From positions 1 through 64,000 of the forward strand of contig NZ_QOLA01000007.1 in the NCBI RefSeq assembly GCF_003324565.1: DNA of 64,000 bases. The letters are read 5' to 3'. Source of the DNA: Streptomyces sp. SDr-06 (GTDB lineage: Bacteria > Actinomycetota > Actinomycetes > Streptomycetales > Streptomycetaceae). Each line of letters begins with the position of its first letter. The stretch's first letter is position 1. Positions 40,753 to 48,833 of this stretch are shown here, piece by piece. The notes beneath the pieces are model-generated. The model saw only the letters and a list, made by a program, of their open reading frames with translations. It did not search any database and was not told the DNA's origin. Both the position numbers and the translations under genes were made by a program.

Positions 40753-41613
40753 ATGCGTACGGCACGCGTCACGACCCTGGCGCCCGCGAAGGCGGAGCAC
40801 TGCATCGGCCGCAACCGCGAGCTGTGGGAGCGCTGGACCGGGTTCCACGTCGCGAGCGACCACTACGACGTCAAGGGCTTCCTGGCGGGCCGCGGCACCC
40901 TTCAGCCCTTCGAGGCGGACGAGGTGGGAGAGGTGGCGGGACGCTCACTGATCCACCTCCAGTGCCACTTCGGCCTCGACACCCTCAGCTGGGCGCGCCG
41001 CGGCGCCCGCGTCACCGGCGTCGACTTCTCGCCGCGGGCCATCGCCCGGGCGGGCGAACTGGCCCGGGCGACCGCTGTCCCGGCGGAGTTCCTGTGCAGT
41101 GAGGTGTACGGACTTCCCGCCGAGCTCGACGGCCGCTTCGACATCGTGTACGTGTCGTTCGGCTCGGTCGTCTGGCTGCCGGACATCGCCCGCTGGGCCC
41201 GCGCGGCGGCCCGTCTCCTGGCGCCCGGCGGCGTCCTGTACGTCGCCGAGTACCACCCCGTGCTGCACACCCTGGACTTCGACGACGCCACACGGGAACC
41301 CGTGCTGCGCTACCCGTACTTCGACCGGGCCCAACCGATCGCCCACGAACTGCGCGGCACCTACGCCGACTCCGCCGACGACGTCACCGAGTCCGGCTAC
41401 ACCTGGGCCCACTCGCTCGGTGCCATCGTCACCAGCGTGCTCGACGCCGGGCTGCGACTCGACTTCCTGCACGAGTTCCCCTCGGTCTGGTTCCCGGTGC
41501 TGCCCTATCTGGAGCGGCGGGCGGACGGCCGGTACTGGCTGCCCGAGCGGGTCGAGGGCGAACTGCCCCTGCTGTTCTCGCTGCGCGCGACCCGGCCCGG
41601 GGTGCGGCCGTGA
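40753..41613 (+). CDS. SAM-dependent class I methyltransferase
   Basis: A 286-residue methyltransferase. The SAM motif is LIHLQCHFGLDTLSWARRGA (motif I), followed by VTGVDFSPRAI (acidic end of strand 2) and FDIVYVSFGSVVWLPD. Residues 230-280 are a lid or substrate region with several Trp and Tyr. It follows the adenylating enzyme by 17 bases and its stop overlaps the next start (GTGA), so it is in the same operon. It may methylate the peptide C-terminus or a nucleotide moiety. The exact target cannot be read from sequence. Confidence 0.86.
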   Translation: MRTARVTTLAPAKAEHCIGRNRELWERWTGFHVASDHYDVKGFLAGRGTLQPFEADEVGEVAGRSLIHLQCHFGLDTLSWARRGARVTGVDFSPRAIARAGELARATAVPAEFLCSEVYGLPAELDGRFDIVYVSFGSVVWLPDIARWARAAARLLAPGGVLYVAEYHPVLHTLDFDDATREPVLRYPYFDRAQPIAHELRGTYADSADDVTESGYTWAHSLGAIVTSVLDAGLRLDFLHEFPSVWFPVLPYLERRADGRYWLPERVEGELPLLFSLRATRPGVRP

Positions 41614-43316
41614 AGTGGGACCTGACCGCCCTGGCCGCGCCGCCACCCGGTCGGGCGGTCGCCGCCCGGGCCCGGGGCTGCGCCGAGCGCTGGCGCGGCC
41701 GGGTCGGCGGCCTCGGCCCGCGCGACCTGGCCCGGCTGCTCGCCGAACTCGGCCACACCCGCGCGGGGTTGACGCACCTGGTGGCGTACGCGTCGTTGCA
41801 CCAGGCGCTCGACGTGTACGGCGAGCGGGGCGCGGAGCTCGCCCTCGCGTCCGACGCCGCCGCCGAGGCCGTCGAGCAGGCGGTGGGGTTCTTCGAGGAG
41901 GAGTGGCGGAACCTGCCCGAGGAGCGCGTGGCCGATCTGCTCTTGGCCCCCGCTCTCGCCCCCTACCGCCATCTGCTGCGCACCGTACGGGAGGCGGGCG
42001 CGCACCTGCTGGAACCGGCGCGGGAGGCGGCCCTCGCCGCCCGCGAGCCCGCGGTACAGGCGTGGGCGCTGCTGCACGACCGGCTCCAGTCGCCGCTGGA
42101 CGAGGCCTGGGGCGACCTCGCGCACGCGGACGGTGACGTGCGGCGGTCCGCCTACGACGTGCTGGTGCGCGGCCTGGAGCCGAACGCCGCCACCCTCGCC
42201 CTCGCCTACGACACGCTGGTCGCCGACCGGCTGGCCGTGGACGCGCTGCGGGGGCTGCCCGGCCCGCGGGCGATGAGCGACTTCGACAACGGCCTCGACG
42301 CGGCGGAGGTCGACGCCATGCTCGCCGAGATCACCGCCCAACACGAGCTGGCCGAGCGGTGGTTGGGGCACAAGGCACAGCTCTTCGGGGGCGGTGCGCT
42401 GGCCCCCTGGGACGAGCGGGCGCCGCTCCTCACGGGCGCCCGCGTCGACCTCGCGTCCGCCCTCGACACCGTCCTCGCCGCGTTCGCGCGGATCTCCCCG
42501 GCGTTCGCCGCGACCGCCCGGCGCGTCGTGGAGGCCGGCCGCGTCGACGCGGTGCCCCGGGCGGGGCGGGTGTCGCGCACCTTCTCCCTGCCCGTCCCCT
42601 CCGAGCGGACCTGCTTCGTCCTGGTCAGCTTCGAGGGCCGGCCCGCCGACGTCCTGGACCTGGCCCACGAGCTGGGCCACGCGGTCGCCTTCACGCTGGC
42701 CGCCGAGGCGCAGCCCACGCTCGTCTTCGACGCCCCGACCGCCCTTGGCGAGGTGCCCGCCTGCTTCGCCGAACTGGCCGTCCTCGACCTGATGGCCACC
42801 GAGGGGGACGCCGATGAGGCGGCCCGCGCCGGCGAACACTGGGTGGACCGCTGTGTGACGACCGTGTTCCGGCAGACCGTGATCACTTCCTTCGAACAGT
42901 CGGCGTACGCCCTGCGGGACGCGGGCCGGGTCCTGGACGCCGGGCTGCTCGGCGACCTGTGGCAGGGGGCGCACCGGGAGTGCTACGGCGAGGCCCTCAC
43001 GCCCGGCCGGCTGCACCGGCTCGGCTGGATGTGCGTTCCCCACCTCTTCCAAAGCCGCTTCTACAACTACGCGTACGCCTACGCCGGGCTCGCGGCGGTG
43101 GGCCTGCACGAGCTGCGCGGGCGCGATCCCGCGGCGTTCGGGCGGGACTTCACCGCCTTCCTGCGCACCGGCGGCAGCGCCCCGCCGTACGAACAGCTGG
43201 CCCGGCTGGGCCTGCGGACCGACGACGCGGAGACCTGGCGCTCGGCGCTCGGCCTCATCCGCGCCCGACTCGACACCCTCACACCGTCCCGACCGCTGCA
43301 CCGGAGTGAAGCATGA
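41610..43316 (+). CDS. M3 family oligoendopeptidase F-like metallopeptidase
   Basis: A 568-residue peptidase. The zinc site is HELGH (His353, Glu354, His357) and the third ligand lies in the following helix (near Glu386, CFAELAVLDLMAT). The flanking long helices and size fit PepF-type M3 peptidases, which cut peptides of about 7-25 residues. That range suits a 19-residue peptide. The gene starts at GTG 41610 (GTGA overlap with the methyltransferase) and ends with an ATGA overlap with the next, so it is clearly co-translated. It could cut the leader or release the modified core. Confidence 0.9.
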   Translation: MKWDLTALAAPPPGRAVAARARGCAERWRGRVGGLGPRDLARLLAELGHTRAGLTHLVAYASLHQALDVYGERGAELALASDAAAEAVEQAVGFFEEEWRNLPEERVADLLLAPALAPYRHLLRTVREAGAHLLEPAREAALAAREPAVQAWALLHDRLQSPLDEAWGDLAHADGDVRRSAYDVLVRGLEPNAATLALAYDTLVADRLAVDALRGLPGPRAMSDFDNGLDAAEVDAMLAEITAQHELAERWLGHKAQLFGGGALAPWDERAPLLTGARVDLASALDTVLAAFARISPAFAATARRVVEAGRVDAVPRAGRVSRTFSLPVPSERTCFVLVSFEGRPADVLDLAHELGHAVAFTLAAEAQPTLVFDAPTALGEVPACFAELAVLDLMATEGDADEAARAGEHWVDRCVTTVFRQTVITSFEQSAYALRDAGRVLDAGLLGDLWQGAHRECYGEALTPGRLHRLGWMCVPHLFQSRFYNYAYAYAGLAAVGLHELRGRDPAAFGRDFTAFLRTGGSAPPYEQLARLGLRTDDAETWRSALGLIRARLDTLTPSRPLHRSEA

Positions 43317-44107
43317 CGAACGACCGTTACCAGTGGAACCGCACGCACCCCGGGCTGACCCGGCTGAACGCGGCGATCGCCGCCGAGCGGACCCTGATCG
43401 TGAACCACCCCATGTACCCCGGGCTCGACCGCCTCGACCGCATCCAGGTGTTCCTCGAGCACCACGTGTTCGCGGTGTGGGACTTCATGTCCCTGCTCAA
43501 GAGCCTCCAGCGCGAGCTCACCTGTGTGAGCGTTCCGTGGGTCCCGCAGGGGCCGCCGACCAGCCGGCGCCTGATCAACGACATCGTGCTGGCCGAGGAG
43601 AGCGACGAGGTGGGGAGCGGCTATCTGAGCCACTTCGAGCTCTATCTGCGCGCGATGGACGAGGCGGGCGCCGACACCGCGCCGATCCGCTCCTTCCTGG
43701 AACGCCTCACGGCGGGCACGGCCGTTCGCGAGGCGCTCAAGCTCGCCGAGGCACCGCAGGCCGCCGCCGACTTCGTCGCGGAGACCTGGGGCATCATCGA
43801 GTCCGCGCCGGTGCACGCCCAGGCGGCCGCCTTCGCCTTCGGCCGCGAGGACCTCATCCCCGACATGTTCGAACGCGTCCTGCGGATCGAGGGCGCCCAG
43901 CGTCAACTCGGCGCGTTCAAGGACTACTTGGTCCGGCACATCGACATCGACGGGGAGCAGCACACCCCCATGGCCATGCAGATGCTGATCGACCTGTGCG
44001 GCGAGGAGACGGCCAAGTGGGACGAGTGCGCGGCCGCCGTGCGGCGCGCCCTCGCCGCTCGCCACACCCTGTGGAACGCCGTGGCCGACCGTGCCGCGCG
44101 GATCTGA
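43313..44107 (+). CDS. DUF3050 protein, heme-oxygenase-like fold
   Basis: A 264-residue helical protein with the DUF3050 signature HPMYPGLDRLDRIQVFLEHH, then VFAVWDFMSLLKSLQ. Candidate metal ligands are visible in order: Glu49/His50/His51, Glu95/Glu96 in LAEES, His107 in SHFELY, and H209-x3-D213-x3-H217 in RHIDIDGEQH. That HxxxDxxxH pattern occurs in heme-oxygenase-like diiron oxidases, which cleave or N-oxygenate amino acids and fatty acids. In this operon it could oxidise the activated peptide or its C-terminal residue. It starts with ATGA overlap. The fold family is fairly sure, the reaction is not. Confidence 0.82.
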   Translation: MTNDRYQWNRTHPGLTRLNAAIAAERTLIVNHPMYPGLDRLDRIQVFLEHHVFAVWDFMSLLKSLQRELTCVSVPWVPQGPPTSRRLINDIVLAEESDEVGSGYLSHFELYLRAMDEAGADTAPIRSFLERLTAGTAVREALKLAEAPQAAADFVAETWGIIESAPVHAQAAAFAFGREDLIPDMFERVLRIEGAQRQLGAFKDYLVRHIDIDGEQHTPMAMQMLIDLCGEETAKWDECAAAVRRALAARHTLWNAVADRAARI

Positions 44108-44119
44108 GAGGACGCGGTG

Positions 44120-45289
44120 ATGGCGGTCACGACCCTCGCCGCGGTCGGCGACGTGCTCGTCGACCGCGCGCGGCCGGAGCGGGCACTGGAAGGGGTGGCG
44201 CCCGTCCTGGAGGCCGCCGACCTCGTCTTCGGCAACTTCGAGGGCGTACTGACCGACCGGCACCCCCCGCTGCCGGGCATGACGGCCTCGACCGTGGTGG
44301 CGACCGTGAACGCCGCGCCGCTGTCGGTGTTCGACGTGATGTCGGTGGCCAACAACCACGCCATGGACGCCGGCCGGGGCGGGCTCGACGACACCCTCGC
44401 GACCCTGAGGGCGCGGGGCGTCGAGCCGGTCGGCGCGGGCGCCTCGCTGGCCGAGGCGCTCGCACCGGCCGTCGTGCGGGTGGGCGGGATCCGGGTCGCC
44501 GTGGTGGCCTGCACGTCGGTGCTGCCCGTGAACACCCAGGCGGGCCCGGCGGCACCGGGGGTGGCGCCGCTGCGCGCCGAGGACAGCTACGCCGCGCCGC
44601 TGCCCGGCCACGTGTGCCCCGGGCTGCCCGCCAAGGTCGTGTCGGTCCTCGACGAGGGCGACTGGGCCTGGGTCGAGAAGGCCGTGGCGCGGGCCCGCGC
44701 ACGGGCCGATCTGGTGGTGGTGAGCGTGCACTGGGGCGACCACACCCGGCCGTGGGTGCTCACCGATCACGAGCGCCTGTGCGCCGAGCTCCTGGCCGGA
44801 GCCGGCGCCGACCTCGTCCTCGGCCACCACCAGCACCTGTTCAAGGGAGCGCGGTTCGTCGACGGGACGCCGGTGTTCCACGGGCTGGGGCACATCGTCT
44901 TCGACATGCCCCGCTTCCCCGACGACCTGCGTGCGCTCGGCGTCGACGTGGACCGGGCCGCTCCGCACGAGCTGGCGGAGGTGTTCGGTGAGTACGGGTT
45001 CTACCCGCGTCCGGGGAGTCCGGATTTCCCCTTCCATCCGAGCGCCCGGATCACCGCCGTGGCGATCGTGGTACTCGACGGCGGCGGCATCGGACGGTGC
45101 GGGCTCGTGCCGTGTTTCATCGGCGTCGACGGCATCGCCCGGCCGGTGCGGCGCGGGGGCGCCCGCTGGGAGGAGGTGGTCGCCCGGCTGACGGCGTGCA
45201 TGTCCAGGGCGGGGCTCGCCACCGCGGTGCTCGACCGGGGGGAGACCTTCGGGGGCGCGGCGCTCCTGGCCGTGGAGGAGGGCCGGTAA
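44120..45289 (+). CDS. CapA/PgsA-like metallophosphoesterase-type protein
   Basis: A 389-residue protein of the CapA (poly-gamma-glutamate) family, whose fold is a calcineurin-like phosphoesterase. Metal-binding motifs are AVGDVLVDR near the start, NFEGVL, SVANNHAMDAGRGGLDDT, SVHWGDH and LGHHQHLF. No signal peptide or membrane helix is visible, so it is not a standard envelope CapA. In the operon it might hydrolyse a phosphate or nucleotide ester from the peptide product. The ATG at 44120 (GAGAGGA 7 bases upstream) is preferred over GTG 44117. It is the last operon gene. Confidence 0.84.
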   Translation: MAVTTLAAVGDVLVDRARPERALEGVAPVLEAADLVFGNFEGVLTDRHPPLPGMTASTVVATVNAAPLSVFDVMSVANNHAMDAGRGGLDDTLATLRARGVEPVGAGASLAEALAPAVVRVGGIRVAVVACTSVLPVNTQAGPAAPGVAPLRAEDSYAAPLPGHVCPGLPAKVVSVLDEGDWAWVEKAVARARARADLVVVSVHWGDHTRPWVLTDHERLCAELLAGAGADLVLGHHQHLFKGARFVDGTPVFHGLGHIVFDMPRFPDDLRALGVDVDRAAPHELAEVFGEYGFYPRPGSPDFPFHPSARITAVAIVVLDGGGIGRCGLVPCFIGVDGIARPVRRGGARWEEVVARLTACMSRAGLATAVLDRGETFGGAALLAVEEGR

Positions 45290-45340
45290 TCGGCCACACA
45301 TTACCTATCGGTATGTAGTGACTTATCACGCAAGCGCCAG

Positions 45341-45354
45341 TAGAACCTGTTCTC
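45341..45354. promoter_or_regulatory. KstR-like operator in front of the cholesterol oxidase gene
   Basis: TAGAACCTGTTCTC holds the palindrome AGAAC-CT-GTTCT and matches the known KstR consensus TnnAACnnGTTnnA at all fixed positions but the last. KstR is the TetR-type repressor of cholesterol catabolism in mycobacteria and rhodococci. It lies 27 bases ahead of the start. Confidence 0.55.
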
Positions 45355-45380
45355 ATTCCACCGAGAGTGAGGAATGTCAC

Positions 45381-47027
45381 ATGAGTGACACTACCATGCA
45401 ATCCACGGGTTCCCAGGGTGTCTCGCGGCGAAGATTCATCGCTGGAACAGGTTCCATTCTTGGGGCGGCCGCTCTCCTCGGTCCCGGCTCCGCCGCCCAC
45501 GCGGCTACCGCCTCGGCCGCCGCCCCGATCGGCGACGGCGCCCACGTTCCGGCCCTCGTGATCGGCACCGGATACGGCGGCTCGGTCGCCGCCCTGCGCC
45601 TCGCCCAGGCGGGCGTCGACGTGCAGATGGTCGAGATGGGCATGGCCTGGGACACCCCGGGCTCGGACGGCAAGATCTTCTGCAACACCACGGCGCCGGA
45701 CTACCGCTCCTACTGGCTGCGCACCAGGACCAAGCAGCCGCTGAGCAACTTCTTCGGCATCCCGATCGACAAGGACATCCCCCGCTACACGGGGATCCTG
45801 GACGCCGAGGACTTCAGCGGCATCACGGTCTACCAGGGCCGCGGCGTGGGCGGCGGTTCGCTGGTCAACGGCGGCATGGCCGTCACGCCCAAGCGCGAGA
45901 ACTTCGGGGCCATCCTCCCGTCGGTCGACCCCGACGAGATGTACAACACCTACTACCCGCGCGCCAACGCCGGGCTCGGCTCGGGTCTCATCGACCCCGC
46001 CTGGTTCGACACGGTGGACTGCTACCAGTTCGCCCGCGTCGGCCGCAAGCAGGCCCAGCGCTCCGGTTTCCCGTTCCAGTTCGTACCCGACGTGTACGAC
46101 TGGGACTACATGAAGCAGGAGGCGGTCGGCACCGTGCCCAAGTCGGCCGTCGCCGGCGAGATCCTGTACGGCAACAACTACGGCAAGAAGTCGCTGCAGA
46201 AGACCTATCTGGCCCGGGCGAGGTCGACCGGCCGGGTCACCATCTCGCCCCTGCACCGGGTCACCTCGGTCGCCCCCGGCCCGGGCGGCGGCTACACGGT
46301 GGTCATCGAGCAGCTCAACACCAACGGCGACGTCACGGCCACCAAGACCGTCACCTCGGACAAGGTGTTCTTCGCGGCCGGCAGCGTCGGCACCAGCAAG
46401 CTCCTGGTCAAGCTGAAGGCCACCGGCGCCCTTCCCCGGCTCAACGGCGAGGTGGGCCGGGGCTGGGGCGACAACGGCAACGTCATGTGCGGCCGCGCCA
46501 ACTACCTGTGGGACCCCACCGGAACGGTCCAGGCGGCCATTCCGTGCGGCGGCATCGACAACTGGACCGCCGGGGGTGCCTTCGCCGAGGTCGCGCCGCT
46601 GCCCACCGGCATCGAGACGTACGCCTCCTTCTACCTGTCGATCACCAGGAACCCCAACCGCGGCACCTTCTCCTGGAACCCCGCGACCGGCGGCGTCGAC
46701 CTGGACTGGCAGACCGTCTGGAAGCAGGCGTCCATCGACATGGCCAAGACGATCTTCGACAAGATCAACGCGACGGAGGGCACGATCTACCGCACCGACC
46801 TGTTCGGTGCCTACAAGATCTGGAACGACACCCTGACCTACCACCCGCTGGGCGGCGCGGTCCTGAACAAGGCGACCGACAACTACGGCCGCCTGTACGG
46901 CCATCCGGGCCTCTACGTCATCGACGGCTCGCTCATCCCGGGCAACACCAGTGTCAATCCGTTCGTCACGATCACGGCGCTCGCCGAACGGAACATCGAG
47001 AAGATCATCGCCGCCGATCTCACGTGA
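45381..47027 (+). CDS. choA: Secreted cholesterol oxidase (GMC family, class I)
   Basis: A 548-residue protein with a Tat signal (SRRRFIAG, then GSILGAAALLGPGSAAHA). The mature part begins VPALVIGTGYGGSVAALRLAQAG, a classical FAD motif, and carries GRGVGGGSLVNGGMAV and, near the end, GLYVIDGSLIPGNTSVNPFVTI. The sequence and length match Streptomyces ChoA, which oxidises cholesterol to cholest-4-en-3-one with FAD non-covalently bound and makes hydrogen peroxide. The His-Asn pair of the active site fits the TYHPLGG and NTSVNP regions. The ATG at 45381 has GTGAGGA in front. No partner choP P450 is next to it. Confidence 0.93.
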   Translation: MSDTTMQSTGSQGVSRRRFIAGTGSILGAAALLGPGSAAHAATASAAAPIGDGAHVPALVIGTGYGGSVAALRLAQAGVDVQMVEMGMAWDTPGSDGKIFCNTTAPDYRSYWLRTRTKQPLSNFFGIPIDKDIPRYTGILDAEDFSGITVYQGRGVGGGSLVNGGMAVTPKRENFGAILPSVDPDEMYNTYYPRANAGLGSGLIDPAWFDTVDCYQFARVGRKQAQRSGFPFQFVPDVYDWDYMKQEAVGTVPKSAVAGEILYGNNYGKKSLQKTYLARARSTGRVTISPLHRVTSVAPGPGGGYTVVIEQLNTNGDVTATKTVTSDKVFFAAGSVGTSKLLVKLKATGALPRLNGEVGRGWGDNGNVMCGRANYLWDPTGTVQAAIPCGGIDNWTAGGAFAEVAPLPTGIETYASFYLSITRNPNRGTFSWNPATGGVDLDWQTVWKQASIDMAKTIFDKINATEGTIYRTDLFGAYKIWNDTLTYHPLGGAVLNKATDNYGRLYGHPGLYVIDGSLIPGNTSVNPFVTITALAERNIEKIIAADLT

Positions 47028-47039
47028 CGGCGCGAACGC

Positions 47040-47067
47040 GGGGCCGCCCGGGACGCCGGGCGGCCCC
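47040..47067. terminator. Terminator of the cholesterol oxidase gene
   Basis: A perfect 12-bp stem GGGGCCGCCCGG (47040-47051) / CCGGGCGGCCCC (47056-47067) with a GACG loop is followed by CTTT. It also serves the convergent CMD gene. Confidence 0.8.
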
Positions 47068-47070
47068 CTT

Positions 47071-47550
47071 TCAGTGCGTGGGCAGCACGCACACGGAGTC
47101 GAGGCCGAGCACGTGGTTGAGCCGGCCGAACGCCAGCCAGGAACCGATGCTCATGCTCAGCTCCACGATCTCGACCTGGCTGTAGTGCGCGGTCATCCGG
47201 CCCCAGAACTCCTCGTCGAGGCCGTGGTGGTCGAGGGCGTAGCGCTCGGCGTACTCGGCGGCCAGCCGGGTGCGGTCGTCGAAGGCGTCGGTGGTGCGCC
47301 AGTCGGTGACCGCGTCCAAGAAGGTCTCCTCGACCTTCTCGCCGTCCCGGTCCGTGCGCCAGTCCAGGCAGAACCGGCAGCCGTTGATCTGGGCGATCCG
47401 CAGTCGCGCGGCCTCGAACTCGCGCAGCCCCAGCGTCGTATGGGCGTAGACGGACAGGGAGAAGTTCGCGGCGGCCATGCCGATGCCGGGGACCATGTCG
47501 CCCCACACGTACCCGATCGGTTCCTGGCCCTCGGGGATGTCGATCCTCAT
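47071..47550 (-). CDS. Carboxymuconolactone decarboxylase (AhpD-like) family protein
   Basis: A 159-residue helical protein. The AhpD-type redox motif is NGCRFCLDWR, with a CxxC pair, but the His that normally follows (CxxCxxxH) is absent, replaced by Arg near WRTD. Family members act in antioxidant defence or as decarboxylases. Its start overlaps the stop of the reductase-like gene upstream (ATGA), so the two are one operon. The missing His suggests it is not a standard peroxidase. Confidence 0.85.
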   Translation of the reverse strand: MRIDIPEGQEPIGYVWGDMVPGIGMAAANFSLSVYAHTTLGLREFEAARLRIAQINGCRFCLDWRTDRDGEKVEETFLDAVTDWRTTDAFDDRTRLAAEYAERYALDHHGLDEEFWGRMTAHYSQVEIVELSMSIGSWLAFGRLNHVLGLDSVCVLPTH

Positions 47551-48629
47551 CGTTGCTTCCTTCCGAGTCTGCCGACTGCCGGGCGCAGCGGGACGTCGAG
47601 CGCGTCGTAGAGTCCGGGCTCCGCCGCCATCAGCCAGTCGATGGCGTTCACCAGGCGGCCGACCGCGGTCGCGTTCCCGCCCGCGGAGCGGTTCTCGCCC
47701 TCGTCACTGGCCTCGACGGTGACCTCGATGCGCGGGCGGCCCTCGATGACGACCCGGTGCGCGCCGTCACCGCCGCCGGGCGGCGCGGGCCAGTCCGTGG
47801 CGCAGGACGGGTGGATGCGGGTGACGTGCTCGATGACGAGGCGGGCCTCGCCCTCGACGATGCCCTGCACCTCGAACCGCACCGCGCCCTGCGTGCCCGC
47901 CTCGAAGGTGCCCATCGTGCGGGTGTGCACCGTCGTGTCGAGTGCGCGGCGGTGCATGGTCTCGCGGATCTCTTCGAGCTCGACGCCCAACGCCCTGGCC
48001 ATCAGCCGCAGTTGTCCGCCCCAGACCATGGTCGGGACGGACGGGGCGAGCATCAGGGGCTCGTAGTCCATGGGCTGCCCCATGCCGACCAGGTACCGGA
48101 CCGACTCCTCCTGCTCGTACGTGGAGTAGTCGAAGATCTCCTGGCAGCGGATCGCGTCCACGGTCGTGCCGAGCCCGCTGATCAGCAGCGGCAGGACGTC
48201 GTTGCCCCAGCCCGGGTCGACGCCCGAGACGAACAGCGACCCGCCGCCCTCGGCGACGGCGGCGAGCACCGGGTCGCGGAACTCCGGCGGGGCGCCGCGG
48301 TGGTCGTAGAGCGGGTAGAGGGCGGGGGTGACCACCACGGCTCCCGTTCCCACGGCCCGTATGACGTCGGCCAGGGCCTCGTCGGGCCGGATGTCGCCGG
48401 ACGCCGCGTACACCACGGCCCGTGGGCGGGCGGCCAGTACGGCGGCGGCGTCGTCGGTCGCGAGGACGCCCAACGAGCCGTCGAGACCGGCCAGTTCGGC
48501 GGCGTCGCGGCCGACCTTGGCCGGGTCGTGGACCAGGACGGCCGTGAGTTCCAGCGCGGGATGGGCCTCGACGGCGCGTATCGCCGCACGGCCGACATTG
48601 CCGGTACCCCAGACAATCGTGGAAATCAT
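47547..48629 (-). CDS. DapB-like NAD(P)-binding reductase, substrate unknown
   Basis: A 360-residue protein. VWGTGNVGRAAIRAV at the N-terminus is a dinucleotide-binding fold. The middle contains the dihydrodipicolinate-reductase-type order (VYAASGDIRPDEALADVIRA, then SGVDPGWGNDVLPLLIS). The C-terminal half resembles the 2,4-diaminopentanoate/diaminopimelate-dehydrogenase-like group, a large family of actinobacterial reductases. The ATG at 48629 lacks a strong binding site. It is coupled to the AhpD-like gene by an ATGA overlap. The pair could act on a degradation intermediate near the cholesterol oxidase, but no direct link is visible. Confidence 0.82.
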   Translation of the reverse strand: MISTIVWGTGNVGRAAIRAVEAHPALELTAVLVHDPAKVGRDAAELAGLDGSLGVLATDDAAAVLAARPRAVVYAASGDIRPDEALADVIRAVGTGAVVVTPALYPLYDHRGAPPEFRDPVLAAVAEGGGSLFVSGVDPGWGNDVLPLLISGLGTTVDAIRCQEIFDYSTYEQEESVRYLVGMGQPMDYEPLMLAPSVPTMVWGGQLRLMARALGVELEEIRETMHRRALDTTVHTRTMGTFEAGTQGAVRFEVQGIVEGEARLVIEHVTRIHPSCATDWPAPPGGGDGAHRVVIEGRPRIEVTVEASDEGENRSAGGNATAVGRLVNAIDWLMAAEPGLYDALDVPLRPAVGRLGRKQR

Positions 48630-48833
48630 GCGCGGAGGGTAGCGAGGCGGCCCTGAGGTTCCTAGTGCCGTGCGGGGAAAAGCTGCCCGAGGGCACGCGC
48701 GGTGGGCGGCCGTCCGGTGATCACGGGGCCATCGGGCCGCCATGGAATGATCAGCCGCAGTTCTTCCGGATGTACTCGTCGGTAGCTACAGTTCCGCCGT
48801 CCCCACCGCTGAGCGACCATCAGGAGCCTCCCC

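Noticed and set aside
39404..45289. Calling the 19-residue peptide system a microcin C-type cluster outright
   Set aside because: The peptide lacks the C-terminal Asn needed by MccB chemistry, and no MccC-type exporter, MccD or MccE gene is present.
45381..47027. Cholesterol oxidase as part of the peptide operon
   Set aside because: It has its own promoter region, a KstR-like operator, a Tat signal and a terminator; its family role is sterol oxidation.
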